Below, in pieces: positions 26,194-36,760 of a DNA stretch of 64,000 bases; the stretch's first letter is position 1; each line of letters begins with the position of its first letter. Under the pieces are notes generated by a model. It saw only the letters and a program-made list of their open reading frames with translations, searched no databases and was not told the DNA's origin. Made by a program: the position numbers and the translations under genes. The DNA is from Vibrio penaeicida (GTDB lineage Bacteria; Pseudomonadota; Gammaproteobacteria; Enterobacterales; Vibrionaceae): NCBI RefSeq assembly GCF_019977755.1, contig NZ_AP025144.1, positions 930,001-994,000 of the forward strand, given 5' to 3'.

Positions 26194-26913
26194 TCAAAAC
26201 GTAACAGTTACTTCTGCAATTCCAGTAACTATAGCATTAATTATACGATTTGATTTGGTATTTTTCACCCTTACTTGTTCGCCTTGAGCACCATCTGAGA
26301 GAGCGGTTCCTTTCGTGGTTATGGTTAATTCCCCTTTAACCGCTTTAATTACAACGCTTTCATTACGGCAAACTACACAAATATCTCGACGTTCGATAAC
26401 TTCACCTTGTCGGATGTTTTTCTTAAGTTTTGCGCCTGCAACTTGATCGATCTGATTAAAACCATACCGACGATAAGCACGTTGTTCGACAAAAGTTATG
26501 CTAATATCTGATTTGTTAACTAGTTCACCTCTGGCTAGAGGACGAAGAGCAGTGACTAACGGGCGCATTAGGGTTATTCGCACCGGAACGTACACGCGCC
26601 AATTGTCTTCTACGCACTCAACAAGTACGGTTACATTGGTATTTGAACGAGAATTGGAGGGGGAAGAGGTCACTAAAGGTGATGGACAGTTTGTTGCTTT
26701 TATGCGCGAATCCAAGTTAGCTGCGTTAAGATCTAACTTGTCCGATGAGGCTGTCTTAAAGGTTGCTTTTACGTGTGCTTCGGCGGCGTTTTGGATATCC
26801 TTGATCTGTTGCTCAGTAGCAGCGGAACAATATAGGCTAAAGAAAGTTAAACAAAAGCCGATACTTTTCCCAAACTTTTTGCAGAAAGCTCTACACTTAG
26901 ATATGGATTGCAT
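26194..26913 (-). CDS. flgA: P-ring assembly chaperone FlgA
   Basis: 239 residues. A signal-type hydrophobic stretch lies near residues 18-32. The SAF-type domain is visible in LARGELVNKSDISITFVEQRAYRR and RQGEVIERRDI, and the C-terminus (QGEQVRVKNTKSNRIINAIVTG) is typical of FlgA, which assists folding of FlgI into the periplasmic P ring. It is divergent from cheV and separated from flgM by 121 bp. Confidence 0.93.
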   Translation of the reverse strand: MQSISKCRAFCKKFGKSIGFCLTFFSLYCSAATEQQIKDIQNAAEAHVKATFKTASSDKLDLNAANLDSRIKATNCPSPLVTSSPSNSRSNTNVTVLVECVEDNWRVYVPVRITLMRPLVTALRPLARGELVNKSDISITFVEQRAYRRYGFNQIDQVAGAKLKKNIRQGEVIERRDICVVCRNESVVIKAVKGELTITTKGTALSDGAQGEQVRVKNTKSNRIINAIVTGIAEVTVTF

Positions 26914-27014
26914 ACTGAGAATTACCTTATAATACGCTATTTTGTATGTAATGATCTTGGTTGTTAGATTTTCATTATACTTTACTAGAAAACGCTTGAG
27001 ATGGAGATGCGCTT

Positions 27015-27941
27015 ATGACGGGTATTCTTGATTCAGTGAATCAACGCACACAACTCGTCGGTCAAAACCGATTAGAGCTTTTAACGTTTCGTCTAATGGG
27101 ACGTCAACGTTATGGCATCAATGTATTCAAAGTTAAAGAAGTACTCCAGTGTCCCAAGCTGACGTCGATGCCTAACTTACACCCTTTGGTGAAAGGTGTC
27201 GCGCACATTCGTGGGCAAACCGTTTCTGTTATCGATTTGAGTTTGGCTACTGGTGGTCGCCCAACAACCGATCTGGATAAGTGCTTTGTTGTGATTTCAG
27301 AATTCAACCGAACAATCCAAGCATTCTTGGTGAGTTCTGTTGAAAGGATCATTAACATGCACTGGGAGTCGATCCTTCCTCCACCTGATGGCGCAGGTAA
27401 AGCTAACTATCTAACAGCCGTTACGAATATAGACAACGAATTAGTCGAAATTCTCGATGTAGAAAAAATTCTTGCGGAAATCTCTCCTATTGATGAAACC
27501 ATGAGTGAAGACATCAAAGAAGAAATTGCGAACATTCAAGAAGAGAAAGATATTGTTCGTCGAATCTTGATCGCAGATGACTCTACCGTTGCACGTAAAC
27601 AGGTACAACGCGCTATCGAAGGCTTAGGTTTTGAAGCTATTGCGGTGAAAGATGGCAAAGAGGCCTATGATAAACTTGCTGAAATGGCGGAAGAAGGTAG
27701 CATCTACGAGCAAATTTCATTGGTGATTTCGGATATTGAAATGCCAGAAATGGATGGCTACACATTGACGGCAGAAATTCGTCGCCATGCGGGCCTTAAA
27801 GATCTTCATGTCATTCTTCACACCTCATTGAGTGGTGTATTTAACCAAGCAATGGTTGAGCGTGTTGGTGCGAATGAGTTCATTGCGAAATTTAATCCTG
27901 ATGAGCTTGGCTCAGCAGTTAAAGCAGCGGTATCCGGTTAA
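27015..27941 (+). CDS. cheV: Chemotaxis coupling protein CheV
   Basis: 308 residues: an N-terminal CheW-like domain (~15-165, RLMGRQRYGINVFKVKEVL) followed by a receiver domain (~185-306) with the acidic pocket in LIADDSTVARK, the phosphoacceptor in SDIEMPEMDGY and a conserved lysine in FIAKFNPDEL. CheV couples chemoreceptors to CheA, with its activity tuned by phosphorylation. 10 bp ahead of cheR in a two-gene operon, as in other vibrios next to flgA. Confidence 0.96.
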   Translation: MTGILDSVNQRTQLVGQNRLELLTFRLMGRQRYGINVFKVKEVLQCPKLTSMPNLHPLVKGVAHIRGQTVSVIDLSLATGGRPTTDLDKCFVVISEFNRTIQAFLVSSVERIINMHWESILPPPDGAGKANYLTAVTNIDNELVEILDVEKILAEISPIDETMSEDIKEEIANIQEEKDIVRRILIADDSTVARKQVQRAIEGLGFEAIAVKDGKEAYDKLAEMAEEGSIYEQISLVISDIEMPEMDGYTLTAEIRRHAGLKDLHVILHTSLSGVFNQAMVERVGANEFIAKFNPDELGSAVKAAVSG

Positions 27942-27951
27942 AGAGAACTGA

Positions 27952-28779
27952 ATGACAGCGATAACTATAAGCGATCAAGAGTATCGCGATTTCAGCCGTT
28001 TCCTAGAATCCCAATGTGGGATTGTACTAGGTGATAGCAAGCAGTATTTGGTCAGAAGTCGATTGAGTCCTCTGGTAAGCAAATTTAAAGTTGCGTCACT
28101 TTCTGATTTATTAAGAGATGTGATCACAGGTAGAAACCGTGAACTTAGAGTTGCCGCGGTTGATGCAATGACGACAAACGAAACACTTTGGTTTCGTGAT
28201 AGTTACCCTTTTTCGGTGTTGTCAGACAAACTATTGCCGGAAGTGGCGGCAAACAAGCGCCCAATTAAGATTTGGTCGGCAGCGAGTTCTTCTGGTCAAG
28301 AACCATATTCGATCGCTATGACTATCTTAGAAACGCAGTCAAAGAAACCAGGTATGTTATCTAATGTATCTATTACGGCGACGGATATTTCTTCCAGTAT
28401 GCTGGATGCATGCCGAGCGGGTGTATACGACAACTTGGCACTTGGTCGCGGCCTTTCTCCGGAGCGCCGGAAAACGTTCTTCGAAGATGCTGGCGACAGT
28501 AAGATGAAGGTGAAAGATAACGTTAAGCGCATGGTAAACTTTCGCCCTCAAAACTTAATGGATAGCTACGCACTTTTAGGTAAGTTCGACATTATTTTTT
28601 GTCGTAATGTTTTGATTTATTTCTCACCAGATATGAAATCAAAAGTACTTAATCAAATGGCTGGATGTTTGAACCCTGGGGGCTACCTGCTTCTTGGTGC
28701 TTCGGAGTCGTTGACTGGATTGACTGACAAATTCGATATGGTTCGTTGCAATCCTGGCATTATATATAAGCTTAAGTAA
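27952..28779 (+). CDS. cheR: Chemoreceptor methyltransferase CheR
   Basis: 275 residues, full length. The N-terminal helical domain is followed by the methyltransferase with DAMTTNETLWFRD, the SAM motif KIWSAASSSGQEPYSIAM, and the late motif FDIIFCRNVLIYFS. It methylates glutamates of chemoreceptors for adaptation. Partner cheB is not here. Ends at a perfect terminator. Confidence 0.96.
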   Translation: MTAITISDQEYRDFSRFLESQCGIVLGDSKQYLVRSRLSPLVSKFKVASLSDLLRDVITGRNRELRVAAVDAMTTNETLWFRDSYPFSVLSDKLLPEVAANKRPIKIWSAASSSGQEPYSIAMTILETQSKKPGMLSNVSITATDISSSMLDACRAGVYDNLALGRGLSPERRKTFFEDAGDSKMKVKDNVKRMVNFRPQNLMDSYALLGKFDIIFCRNVLIYFSPDMKSKVLNQMAGCLNPGGYLLLGASESLTGLTDKFDMVRCNPGIIYKLK

Positions 28780-28798
28780 TCACATTAACAACGTTTCT

Positions 28799-28823
28799 AA
28801 GCCCAGCAATCATTGCTGGGCTT
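28799..28823 (+). terminator. Terminator of cheVR
   Basis: AAGCCCAGCAAT (28799-28810) and ATTGCTGGGCTT (28812-28823), then TTT. The region from here to the flgB promoter at 29046 holds nothing else I can identify. Confidence 0.88.
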
Positions 28824-29045
28824 TTTATTGCCCGGTATTCCACTCCACACGCATTTGCTGACGAAAGACCGCGTTAGGTATACACTCACTAATGACATTC
28901 CAAATATTATTGGTCCTAAAGATCGTATGATCTATGAGGATCGTTTCAAAGACACGCACAAAATCCTACTGTTGCATAGCCTTTGGCTCAATATTTGCTT
29001 GTATTGAAAGTGTGAGTTTATTTTCTTTTGGCTACCTACTAAAAC

Positions 29046-29062
29046 TTGGCACGCAGATTGCA
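29046..29062 (+). promoter_or_regulatory. Sigma-54 promoter of the flgB operon
   Basis: TTGGCACGCAGATTGCA, an excellent match to the -24/-12 consensus, 45 bp before flgB. In Vibrio this class needs the activator FlrC. Confidence 0.9.
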
Positions 29063-29106
29063 AAATAATTCACAGGTAAGTCAGTTCTTTTTGGTAGAGG
29101 CAAGAT

Positions 29107-29502
29107 ATGACTATTTCGTTTGATAAAGCTTTAGGGATACACCAGCACACCGTTGGCTTACGTGAGCGCAATGCTGAGGTGATTTCCACCAACATCGCGC
29201 AAGCGAACACTCCTGGCTTTAAAGCGAAGGGCATGGATTTCGACAAGGCGCTTAAAGCGGCAAAGTCGGGGGCAAGCTTTGGTCTTTCTCGTACAGATGG
29301 TCGGCACATTCATGCCTCTACTGATATTGCAGGGGATACTCTGTATCGATTACCAACGCAACCGGACACGGGTGACGGCAATACCGTTGATGTGGATTTG
29401 GAACGTAACTTGTTTATGCAAAACCAAATTCGTCATCAAGCTTCACTGGATTTCTTAGGCAGTAAGTTTAAGAACCTAACTAAAGCCTTAAAAGGGGAGT
29501 AA
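29107..29502 (+). CDS. flgB: Flagellar proximal rod protein FlgB
   Basis: 131 residues. The rod/hook N-terminal motif (VISTNIAQANTPGFKAKGMDF) is clear. FlgB forms the base of the rod joined to the MS ring. First gene of the flgBCDE operon behind a sigma-54 promoter; the flgC start is 4 bp after its stop. Confidence 0.96.
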   Translation: MTISFDKALGIHQHTVGLRERNAEVISTNIAQANTPGFKAKGMDFDKALKAAKSGASFGLSRTDGRHIHASTDIAGDTLYRLPTQPDTGDGNTVDVDLERNLFMQNQIRHQASLDFLGSKFKNLTKALKGE

Positions 29503-29506
29503 GTAG

Positions 29507-29923
29507 ATGAGCTTATTTAATGTATTCAATGTGACTGGATCTGCCATGAGCGCTGAGTCAGTTCGTCTAAATACCACCTCTAGTAACCTAGCAAACGCAA
29601 ACAGTGTAAGCAGTTCTGCAGAAGAAACTTACAAAGCACGCCATGCTGTGTTTGGGGCTGAGTTAAACAAAGCGAAGTATAACCGTGACCACAATGTTCC
29701 TGTGAAGGTAATGGGCATCATTGAAAGTGATAAACCACTTGATGCTGAGTACAACCCTGAGCATCCAATGGCAAACGACGAAGGCTACATCTTTAAGTCG
29801 AATGTTAATGTGATGGAAGAAATGGCTAATATGATTTCTGCTTCTCGTGCGTATCAAACAAACGTGCAAGTAGCAGATGCAAGCAAACAAATGCTGCTGC
29901 GTACGCTGCAGATGGGTCAATAG
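29507..29923 (+). CDS. flgC: Flagellar proximal rod protein FlgC
   Basis: 138 residues with the rod signature SSNLANANSVSSS and the C-terminal coiled segment NVMEEMANMISASRAYQTNVQ. Part of the proximal rod. Between flgB and flgD. Confidence 0.96.
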   Translation: MSLFNVFNVTGSAMSAESVRLNTTSSNLANANSVSSSAEETYKARHAVFGAELNKAKYNRDHNVPVKVMGIIESDKPLDAEYNPEHPMANDEGYIFKSNVNVMEEMANMISASRAYQTNVQVADASKQMLLRTLQMGQ

Positions 29924-29941
29924 GGATAAGGAGGTAACGTA

Positions 29942-30649
29942 ATGGCCGGAATCAACAATGTTGGTCAGAGCGGCTTGTCCTATGTTGATCAGCTTAAGAG
30001 CCTGCAAGAGCAGAATAAGCCTGAAAAAGTAACGGGACAAAACGATCTTAACCAAGAAGATTTTCTTTCGTTGCTCACCAAGCAACTTGCTCAACAGGAT
30101 CCTTTTAAGCCGGTCAGCAATGACCAGATGATTGCGCAAATGGCTTCATTTGCGACCGTCGATGGTATCGGGAAGATGAATAATCAGTTCGAAAGTCTGA
30201 ATTCATCCATGACTTCTAACCAAGCGTTGCAAGCATCGTCATTGGTTGGTCGTGATGTACTAGTCCCCGGTGCCGCAGGCATTAAACCTGATAACGCTGG
30301 CATGTCTGCCATGGTTAAGGTACCTCAAGCACTGGACAACATGTTTGTTCGGATTGAGAACGCACAAGGGCAACTTGTCCGTACCCTTGACGTAGGTGCA
30401 AAACCTGCCGGTGATAGTAAGGTTGAATGGGACGGATTAGATGAAAACGGTAATCCATTGCCGGGTGGCAAATACAACGTGAAAGCGGGTGGTTTGCTAG
30501 ACGGGGAGTCGCGTGAATTTGAAGTATCAACTTACGCAAACGTGAACAGCGTGCTCCTTGGTAAAGGTGATGGGAATGTACTACTCAATCTGGCTGGCTT
30601 TGAATCGCCAGTTCGACTAGCTGAAGTACTAGAAGTTGGAAAAGCGTAA
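29942..30649 (+). CDS. flgD: Hook-cap protein FlgD
   Basis: 235 residues. The N-terminal capping segment (NQEDFLSLLTKQLAQQDPFKPVSNDQMIAQMASF) and the following FlgD Tudor-like and FlnIII-like domain (GKYNVKAGGL) are visible. It caps the growing hook for FlgE polymerisation. AAGGAGG ribosome-binding site. Confidence 0.95.
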   Translation: MAGINNVGQSGLSYVDQLKSLQEQNKPEKVTGQNDLNQEDFLSLLTKQLAQQDPFKPVSNDQMIAQMASFATVDGIGKMNNQFESLNSSMTSNQALQASSLVGRDVLVPGAAGIKPDNAGMSAMVKVPQALDNMFVRIENAQGQLVRTLDVGAKPAGDSKVEWDGLDENGNPLPGGKYNVKAGGLLDGESREFEVSTYANVNSVLLGKGDGNVLLNLAGFESPVRLAEVLEVGKA

Positions 30650-30677
30650 AGCGCTAGCTAGATAGGAGAATTTTGGA

Positions 30678-31982
30678 ATGTCTTATATTGCTTTAAGCGG
30701 GTTATCCGCAGCTCAACTGGACTTGAACACAACCAGTAACAACATTGCGAACGCCAACTCATACGGATTTAAAGAGTCTCGTGCTGAATTTGGCGATGTT
30801 TACTCAAACTCAATTTTCACCAATGCTAAAACAGCAACAGGTGGTGGTGCTCAGGCGCAAAAAGTAGCACAGCAGTTCCATGAAGGTTCCAGTATTTATA
30901 CAAACAACCCAATGGATCTACGAATTTCCGGTACAGGCTTCTTTGCGGTATCGAAAGATCGTTTAGAGCCACAATTGAACGAATTAACTCGTAATGGTGC
31001 TTTTCACCTAAACAAAGATAACTACATGGTGACTTCTAACGAAGAATATCTATTAGGCTATCAGGTGAACCCAGATACTGGTGAGGTTGCGTCTTACGAG
31101 CCACAGCCATTAAACATTCCAGCAGAATTCGGTCGTCCTAAACCGACAGAAAATATCGAACTAGGCGTTAACGTGCCTGCAAATGGTGAATTGAAAGATC
31201 CAGCATTGTTCGATATTACGGATCCGACGACTTATAACCGTTCCACATCTTCGACAATTTATGACTCTATGGGTCAGTCATATAAGATGACAACTTACTA
31301 CTTGAAAGATGCTACTCAACCAAACACTTGGCATTCGTACTATACGATGACCGATGGAGATGGTGAAAAGCCTCTTAACATTCAAGGTGGTGATGCGACT
31401 TCTCCGACTGGTCACGTGGGTCACACCATTAGGTTCAACAATGATGGTACGTTAGCAAGTATTAATAACGGGACAAAAGTTGTTTCTGAACCGTTAGGAG
31501 CTGGCGCAGTACCCATTAACCTAAATGGTGCGGATGTAAACCAACAAATCGAGTTTAACCAGCTTGGAGCAACCCAATATGCAGCCCCATTTGAGTTGAA
31601 TAAATTCAATGAAGACGGTGCAACAACGGGCTTTTTGTCTAAGATTGATTTTGATGAATACGGTAGCGTTATGGGCACTTATTCAAACGGTGAAGCGGTA
31701 ACGTTAGGGCGTGTTGCGCTAGTACGTGTACCGAATGAACAAGGTTTGGATAAGAAAGGCGGTACTCAGTGGAATTCTACTCAATTATCTGGCGATAAGA
31801 TTTGGGGTGAATCTAACAAAGGTTCATTCGGTTCGGTAACCAGCGGTACTCTAGAGCAGTCGAACATCGATATGACTCAGGAGCTGGTGGATCTGATTTC
31901 AGCTCAACGTAACTTCCAAGCGAACTCGCGTTCACTAGAAGTGCACAACGGTCTGCAACAGAACATCCTTCAAATTCGATAA
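30678..31982 (+). CDS. flgE: Flagellar hook protein FlgE
   Basis: 434 residues. N-terminal ALSGLSAAQLDLNTTSNNIANANSYGFK and C-terminal SNIDMTQELVDLISAQRNFQANSRS are the paired helices of hook proteins; the middle is the variable outer domain. Forms the universal joint between rod and filament. Last gene of this transcription unit, followed by a terminator. Confidence 0.96.
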   Translation: MSYIALSGLSAAQLDLNTTSNNIANANSYGFKESRAEFGDVYSNSIFTNAKTATGGGAQAQKVAQQFHEGSSIYTNNPMDLRISGTGFFAVSKDRLEPQLNELTRNGAFHLNKDNYMVTSNEEYLLGYQVNPDTGEVASYEPQPLNIPAEFGRPKPTENIELGVNVPANGELKDPALFDITDPTTYNRSTSSTIYDSMGQSYKMTTYYLKDATQPNTWHSYYTMTDGDGEKPLNIQGGDATSPTGHVGHTIRFNNDGTLASINNGTKVVSEPLGAGAVPINLNGADVNQQIEFNQLGATQYAAPFELNKFNEDGATTGFLSKIDFDEYGSVMGTYSNGEAVTLGRVALVRVPNEQGLDKKGGTQWNSTQLSGDKIWGESNKGSFGSVTSGTLEQSNIDMTQELVDLISAQRNFQANSRSLEVHNGLQQNILQIR

Positions 31983-31999
31983 CATCTTCAATCATCTGT

Positions 32000-32022
32000 C
32001 ATTGCCGCTTCATGCGGCAATG
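32000..32022 (+). terminator. Terminator after flgE
   Basis: CATTGCCGC (32000-32008), TTCAT loop, GCGGCAATG (32014-32022), then CTTGTTTG. It separates the flgB-flgE unit from the flgF unit. Confidence 0.8.
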
Positions 32023-32111
32023 CTTGTTTGCTCTGCCGGATCTTTTCCGCTTCTACCTATCTCTTCGATTCTCTTTTCTATATAAATTCTTAAATATCAA
32101 CGGCATAAAAA

Positions 32112-32128
32112 CTGGCACGATGTTTGCT
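32112..32128 (+). promoter_or_regulatory. Sigma-54 promoter of the flgF operon
   Basis: CTGGCACGATGTTTGCT has GG and GC 12 bp apart, 35 bp before the flgF start at 32163. Confidence 0.88.
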
Positions 32129-32162
32129 TTTTAGCTTTCATAGACTTTTATGGGAGCACACC

Positions 32163-32912
32163 ATGGATCGTTCACTGTTTCTCGCGATGAGCGGGGCAAA
32201 ACAAAACATGCAGGCAATGCAGTTAAAAGCCAATAACTTGGCTAACGTCAGCACGACAGGCTTTCGCGCCGATTTGGCACAGGCTCGCTCTATGCAAGCA
32301 TACGGCGATGGCTTACCTACTCGAGTGTTCAGTATGACGGAACGCCCAGGGCAAAGCTTTGCTCAAGGTAGTGTGATTACAACTGGACGAGATCTGGATG
32401 TGACCATAGAAGGCAATGGTTGGATTGCCGTGATGGATAAAACGGGTAAAGAAGGTTTAACCCGTAACGGTAATCTACATATCGATCAAACCGGATTACT
32501 GACCAACAGTTCAGGTCACCTTGTTTTGGGTGAAACGGGTGCTCCGATTACGTTGCCAATTCCATTGAGTAAAGTAGAAATCGGTCGAGATGGTACGATT
32601 TCTGTGATTCCTCAAGGTGCTCCAGCAGATGCGATTGAAGCCGTCGATAGAATCAAATTAACCAACACGGATAACCGTTCTTTATACAAAGATACAAACG
32701 GACTTTTTCGTGGCAAAAATGACAACAATGAATACGAAGCTGATGCAAACATCAAAATTATGACTGGAGCCGTTGAAGGCAGCAACGTGAGTGCTGTAGG
32801 CGAAATGACCAGTTTGATTGACTTACAGCGCCAGTTTGAAATGCAAGTCAAAATGATGAGTACGGCAGAAGATATGGACAAAGCGTCCGATTCTCTGTTG
32901 CGTTCCAGCTAA
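32163..32912 (+). CDS. flgF: Flagellar proximal rod protein FlgF
   Basis: 249 residues from the ATG at 32163, which follows GGGAGCACACC; upstream in-frame codons lie at or upstream of the promoter's start point. Contains KANNLANVSTTGFRADLAQ and the C-terminal GAVEGSNVSAVGEMTSLIDLQRQFEMQVKMM. Proximal rod. First gene of flgFGHIJ. Confidence 0.95.
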   Translation: MDRSLFLAMSGAKQNMQAMQLKANNLANVSTTGFRADLAQARSMQAYGDGLPTRVFSMTERPGQSFAQGSVITTGRDLDVTIEGNGWIAVMDKTGKEGLTRNGNLHIDQTGLLTNSSGHLVLGETGAPITLPIPLSKVEIGRDGTISVIPQGAPADAIEAVDRIKLTNTDNRSLYKDTNGLFRGKNDNNEYEADANIKIMTGAVEGSNVSAVGEMTSLIDLQRQFEMQVKMMSTAEDMDKASDSLLRSS

Positions 32913-32934
32913 CCGTTAGAGTGAGGATTTAGTT

Positions 32935-33723
32935 ATGCATCCAGCATTATGGGTAAGTAAAACAGGTTTAGATGCTCAACAAACGAATATCTCAACCATT
33001 TCGAATAACTTGGCAAACGCCTCTACGGTTGGTTACAAGAAGAGCCGCGCAGTTTTTGAAGATCTTTTCTACCAAAATATTAACCAGCCTGGTGGTCAAT
33101 CATCTCAGAATACGGAACTTCCCTCTGGTTTGATGCTCGGTGCCGGCTCGAAAGTCGTTGCTACGCAAAAAGTGCACACCAATGGTAATGCGCAAACCAC
33201 GAGCAACGCTTTGGACCTTATGGTCGAAGGGGATGGATTTTTCCAAATCTTATTACCTGACGGCAACATCGGCTACAGCCGAAACGGGCAGTTTACGCTT
33301 GATGGTGAAGGCGCTGTCGTTACGTCTGGATCAGGGTATCGATTAGAGCCTGAAATTGTGATTCCAGATAACGCGATCTCCATTACCGTAGGTAACGATG
33401 GTGAAGTATCCGTTCGAGTACGTGGTCAGCAAAACAATCAGGTAGTCGGTCAGATTACAACGGTTGATTTCATCAATCCTGGTGGTTTAGAGCCTATTGG
33501 TCAGAACCTTTACTTGCCGACAGGCGCGAGTGGGGATCCTCAAGAAGGTGTGCCGGGTTTGGAAGGTTTGGGTTCGATTCGTCAATCTATGCTGGAAACG
33601 TCAAACGTGAATGTAACCGAAGAGCTTGTGAATATGATTGAAGCTCAGCGTGTATATGAAATGAATTCCAAGGTGATTTCATCTGTCGATAAGATGATGA
33701 GCTTTGTGAACCAACAACTGTAA
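32935..33723 (+). CDS. flgG: Flagellar distal rod protein FlgG
   Basis: 262 residues, the exact typical size. [26 protein letters not shown] and the terminal [25 protein letters not shown] are diagnostic. Distal rod that passes through the P and L rings. Confidence 0.97.
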   Translation: MHPALWVSKTGLDAQQTNISTISNNLANASTVGYKKSRAVFEDLFYQNINQPGGQSSQNTELPSGLMLGAGSKVVATQKVHTNGNAQTTSNALDLMVEGDGFFQILLPDGNIGYSRNGQFTLDGEGAVVTSGSGYRLEPEIVIPDNAISITVGNDGEVSVRVRGQQNNQVVGQITTVDFINPGGLEPIGQNLYLPTGASGDPQEGVPGLEGLGSIRQSMLETSNVNVTEELVNMIEAQRVYEMNSKVISSVDKMMSFVNQQL

Positions 33724-33736
33724 TAAGGTGACTGTC

Positions 33737-34513
33737 ATGATGCGTTTACTATTGGTTTTTCTAACATTGGTGATGGCAGGTTGTACGTCCATGCAAAAGC
33801 CGGATGGTACCGATCCAAATGCGGGTACAACCGTTGTGGATGCGATAGAAGGCGATAAGTCTAAAGACAGTAGTGGCGGTATCATTGATACGCTGCGCGG
33901 TCGAACTGACCCAGTTGCTGGCGATCCGGCTTGGGCTCCCATTCACCCTAAGCAAAAACCAGCGCATTACGCGACAGCAACGGGATCGTTGTTTAACACT
34001 CAGCATACCCAGAACTTATATGATGACAGCAAACCTCACGGGGTAGGCGATATTGTCACTGTGAATTTGGCGGAGAATACCAAAGCCGCGAAAAGTGCAG
34101 ATGCCGATCTGAGTAAGTCAAATGACGCGTCTATGGATCCTTTAAACGTCGGCGGGCAAGAGCTAAAGATTCAAGATTACAACTTTTCATACGAATTGAG
34201 TAATGAGAACAAATTTAAAGGTAATGCGTCTGCAAACCAATCCAACAGTATTAGTGGTTCTATTACCGTAGAGGTAATAGAAGTGTTGGCGAATGGTAAT
34301 CTGATTATTCGTGGTGAGAAATGGCTTACTCTAAATACAGGGGATGAATATATCCGCTTGAGCGGCACAATTCGACCGGATGACATAGATTTTGACAACA
34401 CGATTGCTTCAACTCGTATTTCAAATGCACGGATTCAGTATTCAGGCACGGGAAATCAACAAGATATGCAAGAGCCTGGATTCTTGGCACGATTCTTTAA
34501 TGTATCTCTGTAA
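33737..34513 (+). CDS. flgH: Flagellar L-ring lipoprotein FlgH
   Basis: 258 residues from the ATG at 33737, which has AAGGTGA upstream; the GTG at 33728 is part of that site. Lipobox in [50 protein letters not shown] is the L-ring core. Outer-membrane ring of the motor bushing. Confidence 0.95.
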   Translation: MMRLLLVFLTLVMAGCTSMQKPDGTDPNAGTTVVDAIEGDKSKDSSGGIIDTLRGRTDPVAGDPAWAPIHPKQKPAHYATATGSLFNTQHTQNLYDDSKPHGVGDIVTVNLAENTKAAKSADADLSKSNDASMDPLNVGGQELKIQDYNFSYELSNENKFKGNASANQSNSISGSITVEVIEVLANGNLIIRGEKWLTLNTGDEYIRLSGTIRPDDIDFDNTIASTRISNARIQYSGTGNQQDMQEPGFLARFFNVSL

Positions 34514-34538
34514 GTGAGAGAATTGTCGGAGTTTTGAC

Positions 34539-35636
34539 ATGTTAAAGAAATGGACAGTAGTAGTAGCGGGTTTGATGATGCTGGCAGTCAGTTCAGCTCA
34601 AGCAGCGCGAATTAAGGATGTGGCTAAAGTTGCTGGGGTTCGTAGCAACCAATTGGTTGGATACGGTTTGGTAACAGGTTTACCAGGCACGGGGGAGTCC
34701 ACACCTTTTACTGATCAAAGCTTTAATGCGATGCTTCAAAACTTCGGCATCCAATTACCACCGGGTACGAAACCTAAAACCAAGAACGTTGCAGCGGTTA
34801 TCGTGACTGCGGAGCTTCCAGCGTTCTCAAAGCAAGGTCAGCAAGTTGATGTGACCGTATCATCGATTGGTGCAGCAAAAAGCCTTCGAGGCGGAACACT
34901 TTTGCAAACCTTCTTAAAAGGTTTGGATGGTGAAGTTTATGCTGTAGCACAAGGTAACTTAGTGGTTAGTGGATTTAGTGCCACAGGGGCTGATGGGTCC
35001 AAAATCGTTGGTAATAACCCAACCGTAGGTATCATTTCTAGCGGAGCAACGGTTGAACGTGAAGTCCCGAACCCATTTAGCCGAGGTGATTACATTACTT
35101 TTAACCTTTTGGAGTCTGACTTCACAACTGCTCAACGTATGGCGGATGCAGTCAATAATTTCCTTGGTCCACAAATGGCACAAGCGATAGACGCCACGTC
35201 TGTAAAAGTACGGGCTCCTCGTGAAGTGAGCCAACGAGTAGCCTTCTTATCCGCCGTTGAAAATGTTGAATTCAACCCTGCAGATGGTTCCGCAAAGATC
35301 ATTGTTAATTCTCGAACGGGTACCATCGTTGTCGGCAAACACGTCCGGTTAAAGCCTGCCGCTGTGACTCATGGTGGTATGACAGTAGCGATTAAAGAAA
35401 ATCTCAATGTAAGCCAACCTAATGCACTGGGTGGCGGGAATACCGTTGTCGTGCCAGATACTGATATTGAAGTGTCAGAGCAGTCAGGCAAGATGTTTAA
35501 GTTTGAGCCAGGTCTGACACTAGATGACCTTGTGAGAGCGGTGAACGAAGTTGGCGCTGCGCCTTCTGATCTGATGGCTATCTTGCAAGCGTTAAAGCAA
35601 GCCGGTGCCATTGAAGGTCAGCTGATTATCATCTAG
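34539..35636 (+). CDS. flgI: Flagellar P-ring protein FlgI
   Basis: 365 residues with signal peptide (ending VSSAQA). [31 protein letters not shown] is the P-ring signature. Forms the periplasmic ring, folded with help from FlgA (26.2-26.9 kb). Confidence 0.97.
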   Translation: MLKKWTVVVAGLMMLAVSSAQAARIKDVAKVAGVRSNQLVGYGLVTGLPGTGESTPFTDQSFNAMLQNFGIQLPPGTKPKTKNVAAVIVTAELPAFSKQGQQVDVTVSSIGAAKSLRGGTLLQTFLKGLDGEVYAVAQGNLVVSGFSATGADGSKIVGNNPTVGIISSGATVEREVPNPFSRGDYITFNLLESDFTTAQRMADAVNNFLGPQMAQAIDATSVKVRAPREVSQRVAFLSAVENVEFNPADGSAKIIVNSRTGTIVVGKHVRLKPAAVTHGGMTVAIKENLNVSQPNALGGGNTVVVPDTDIEVSEQSGKMFKFEPGLTLDDLVRAVNEVGAAPSDLMAILQALKQAGAIEGQLIII

Positions 35637-35645
35637 GAGAGCACG

Positions 35646-36557
35646 ATGGTTAAGAATCCTAACGATATAGGCTTTATTCACGATATTGCATCCTTAGATA
35701 AACTTCGTCAGGGAGCGGTGGGTGCAGGAACCGATGAAGAAAAGCAGGCTGCACTGAAAACAGCGGCAAAGCAGTTTGAATCCATCTTCACATCCATGCT
35801 TTTTAAATCAATGCGTGATGCGAATACGACATTTGAATCTGATTTGATGAAAAGCCAAAATCAAGATTTTTATCGTCAGATGCTTGATGAACAAATGGCA
35901 AGTGAAATGAGCGATTCAGGTTCACTTGGTCTTGCCGATATGATTGTGGCTCAACTGAGTGCTGGGGCTGGTGAAAATCATTCTGAAATTGCTATGAGAA
36001 ATGCAGCAATGGATACTTCACTTCGCCTACCCGTGGATTCGGATAAAGTGCGTGAAGCAACGGCAACACGAGCTGTGAGTGAATCGGCATTTGATAGCCC
36101 GCAGCAGTTTGTTGATAAATTGAAACCTTATGCCGATAGAGCGGCACGAGCTCTCGGCGTTGATGCTTCAGTCATTATTGCGCAAGCTGCGCTAGAAACG
36201 GGCTGGGGGCAGAAAGTTGTGAAGAACTCTCTAGGATCCAGTAACAACTTATTCAATATCAAAGCAGATAAGCGTTGGGATGGCGGCAAAGTCGCGACTC
36301 AAACTCTAGAAGTTTATGATGGTGTGCCCGTGAAAGAGAAAGCGGACTTCCGTTCTTACTCTTCTTATCAAGACAGCTTTAATGATTACGTACGTTTCTT
36401 GAATGATAACCCTCGCTACCAAACAGCACTTCAACATGAAGGGGATAATAAAGCGTTCATTCATGGTATTCATAAAGCGGGTTACGCTACCGACCCGAAC
36501 TACGCTGATAAAGTTCTAAGAGTTAAAGCTCAAGTCGATGATATTCTGAGCAATTGA
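35646..36557 (+). CDS. flgJ: FlgJ, rod cap and peptidoglycan hydrolase
   Basis: 303 residues. The N-terminal rod-scaffold part (KQFESIFTSMLFKSMRDAN) is fused to a C-terminal glucosaminidase domain (~145-300) with AQAALETGWGQKVVKNSLGSSNNLFNIKADKRW, holding the catalytic glutamate. It opens the cell wall for the rod. Last gene of its unit. Confidence 0.96.
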   Translation: MVKNPNDIGFIHDIASLDKLRQGAVGAGTDEEKQAALKTAAKQFESIFTSMLFKSMRDANTTFESDLMKSQNQDFYRQMLDEQMASEMSDSGSLGLADMIVAQLSAGAGENHSEIAMRNAAMDTSLRLPVDSDKVREATATRAVSESAFDSPQQFVDKLKPYADRAARALGVDASVIIAQAALETGWGQKVVKNSLGSSNNLFNIKADKRWDGGKVATQTLEVYDGVPVKEKADFRSYSSYQDSFNDYVRFLNDNPRYQTALQHEGDNKAFIHGIHKAGYATDPNYADKVLRVKAQVDDILSN

Positions 36558-36565
36558 TCAGTTTT

Positions 36566-36588
36566 AAGCTGCACTACTTGTGCAGCTT
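36566..36588 (+). terminator. Terminator after flgJ
   Basis: AAGCTGCAC (36566-36574), TACTT, GTGCAGCTT (36580-36588), then TTTACTTT. Confidence 0.85.
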
Positions 36589-36675
36589 TTTACTTTGACC
36601 CAGTAATAATTCCCCTCTTTGAATGACCCCTCTCTTAATACATCTAATGCTCCAAGTGATATTTAATAAGTATAT

Positions 36676-36692
36676 GTGGCATACATATTGCA
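36676..36692 (+). promoter_or_regulatory. Sigma-54 promoter of flgKL
   Basis: GTGGCATACATATTGCA, with GG and GC 12 bp apart, 69 bp before flgK. Confidence 0.85.
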
Positions 36693-36760
36693 ATCACATA
36701 ATTACATGGTTATACAGTAGCGATTTTACTGATTCTAAGTAATTCTTTTTTGGGGGCATT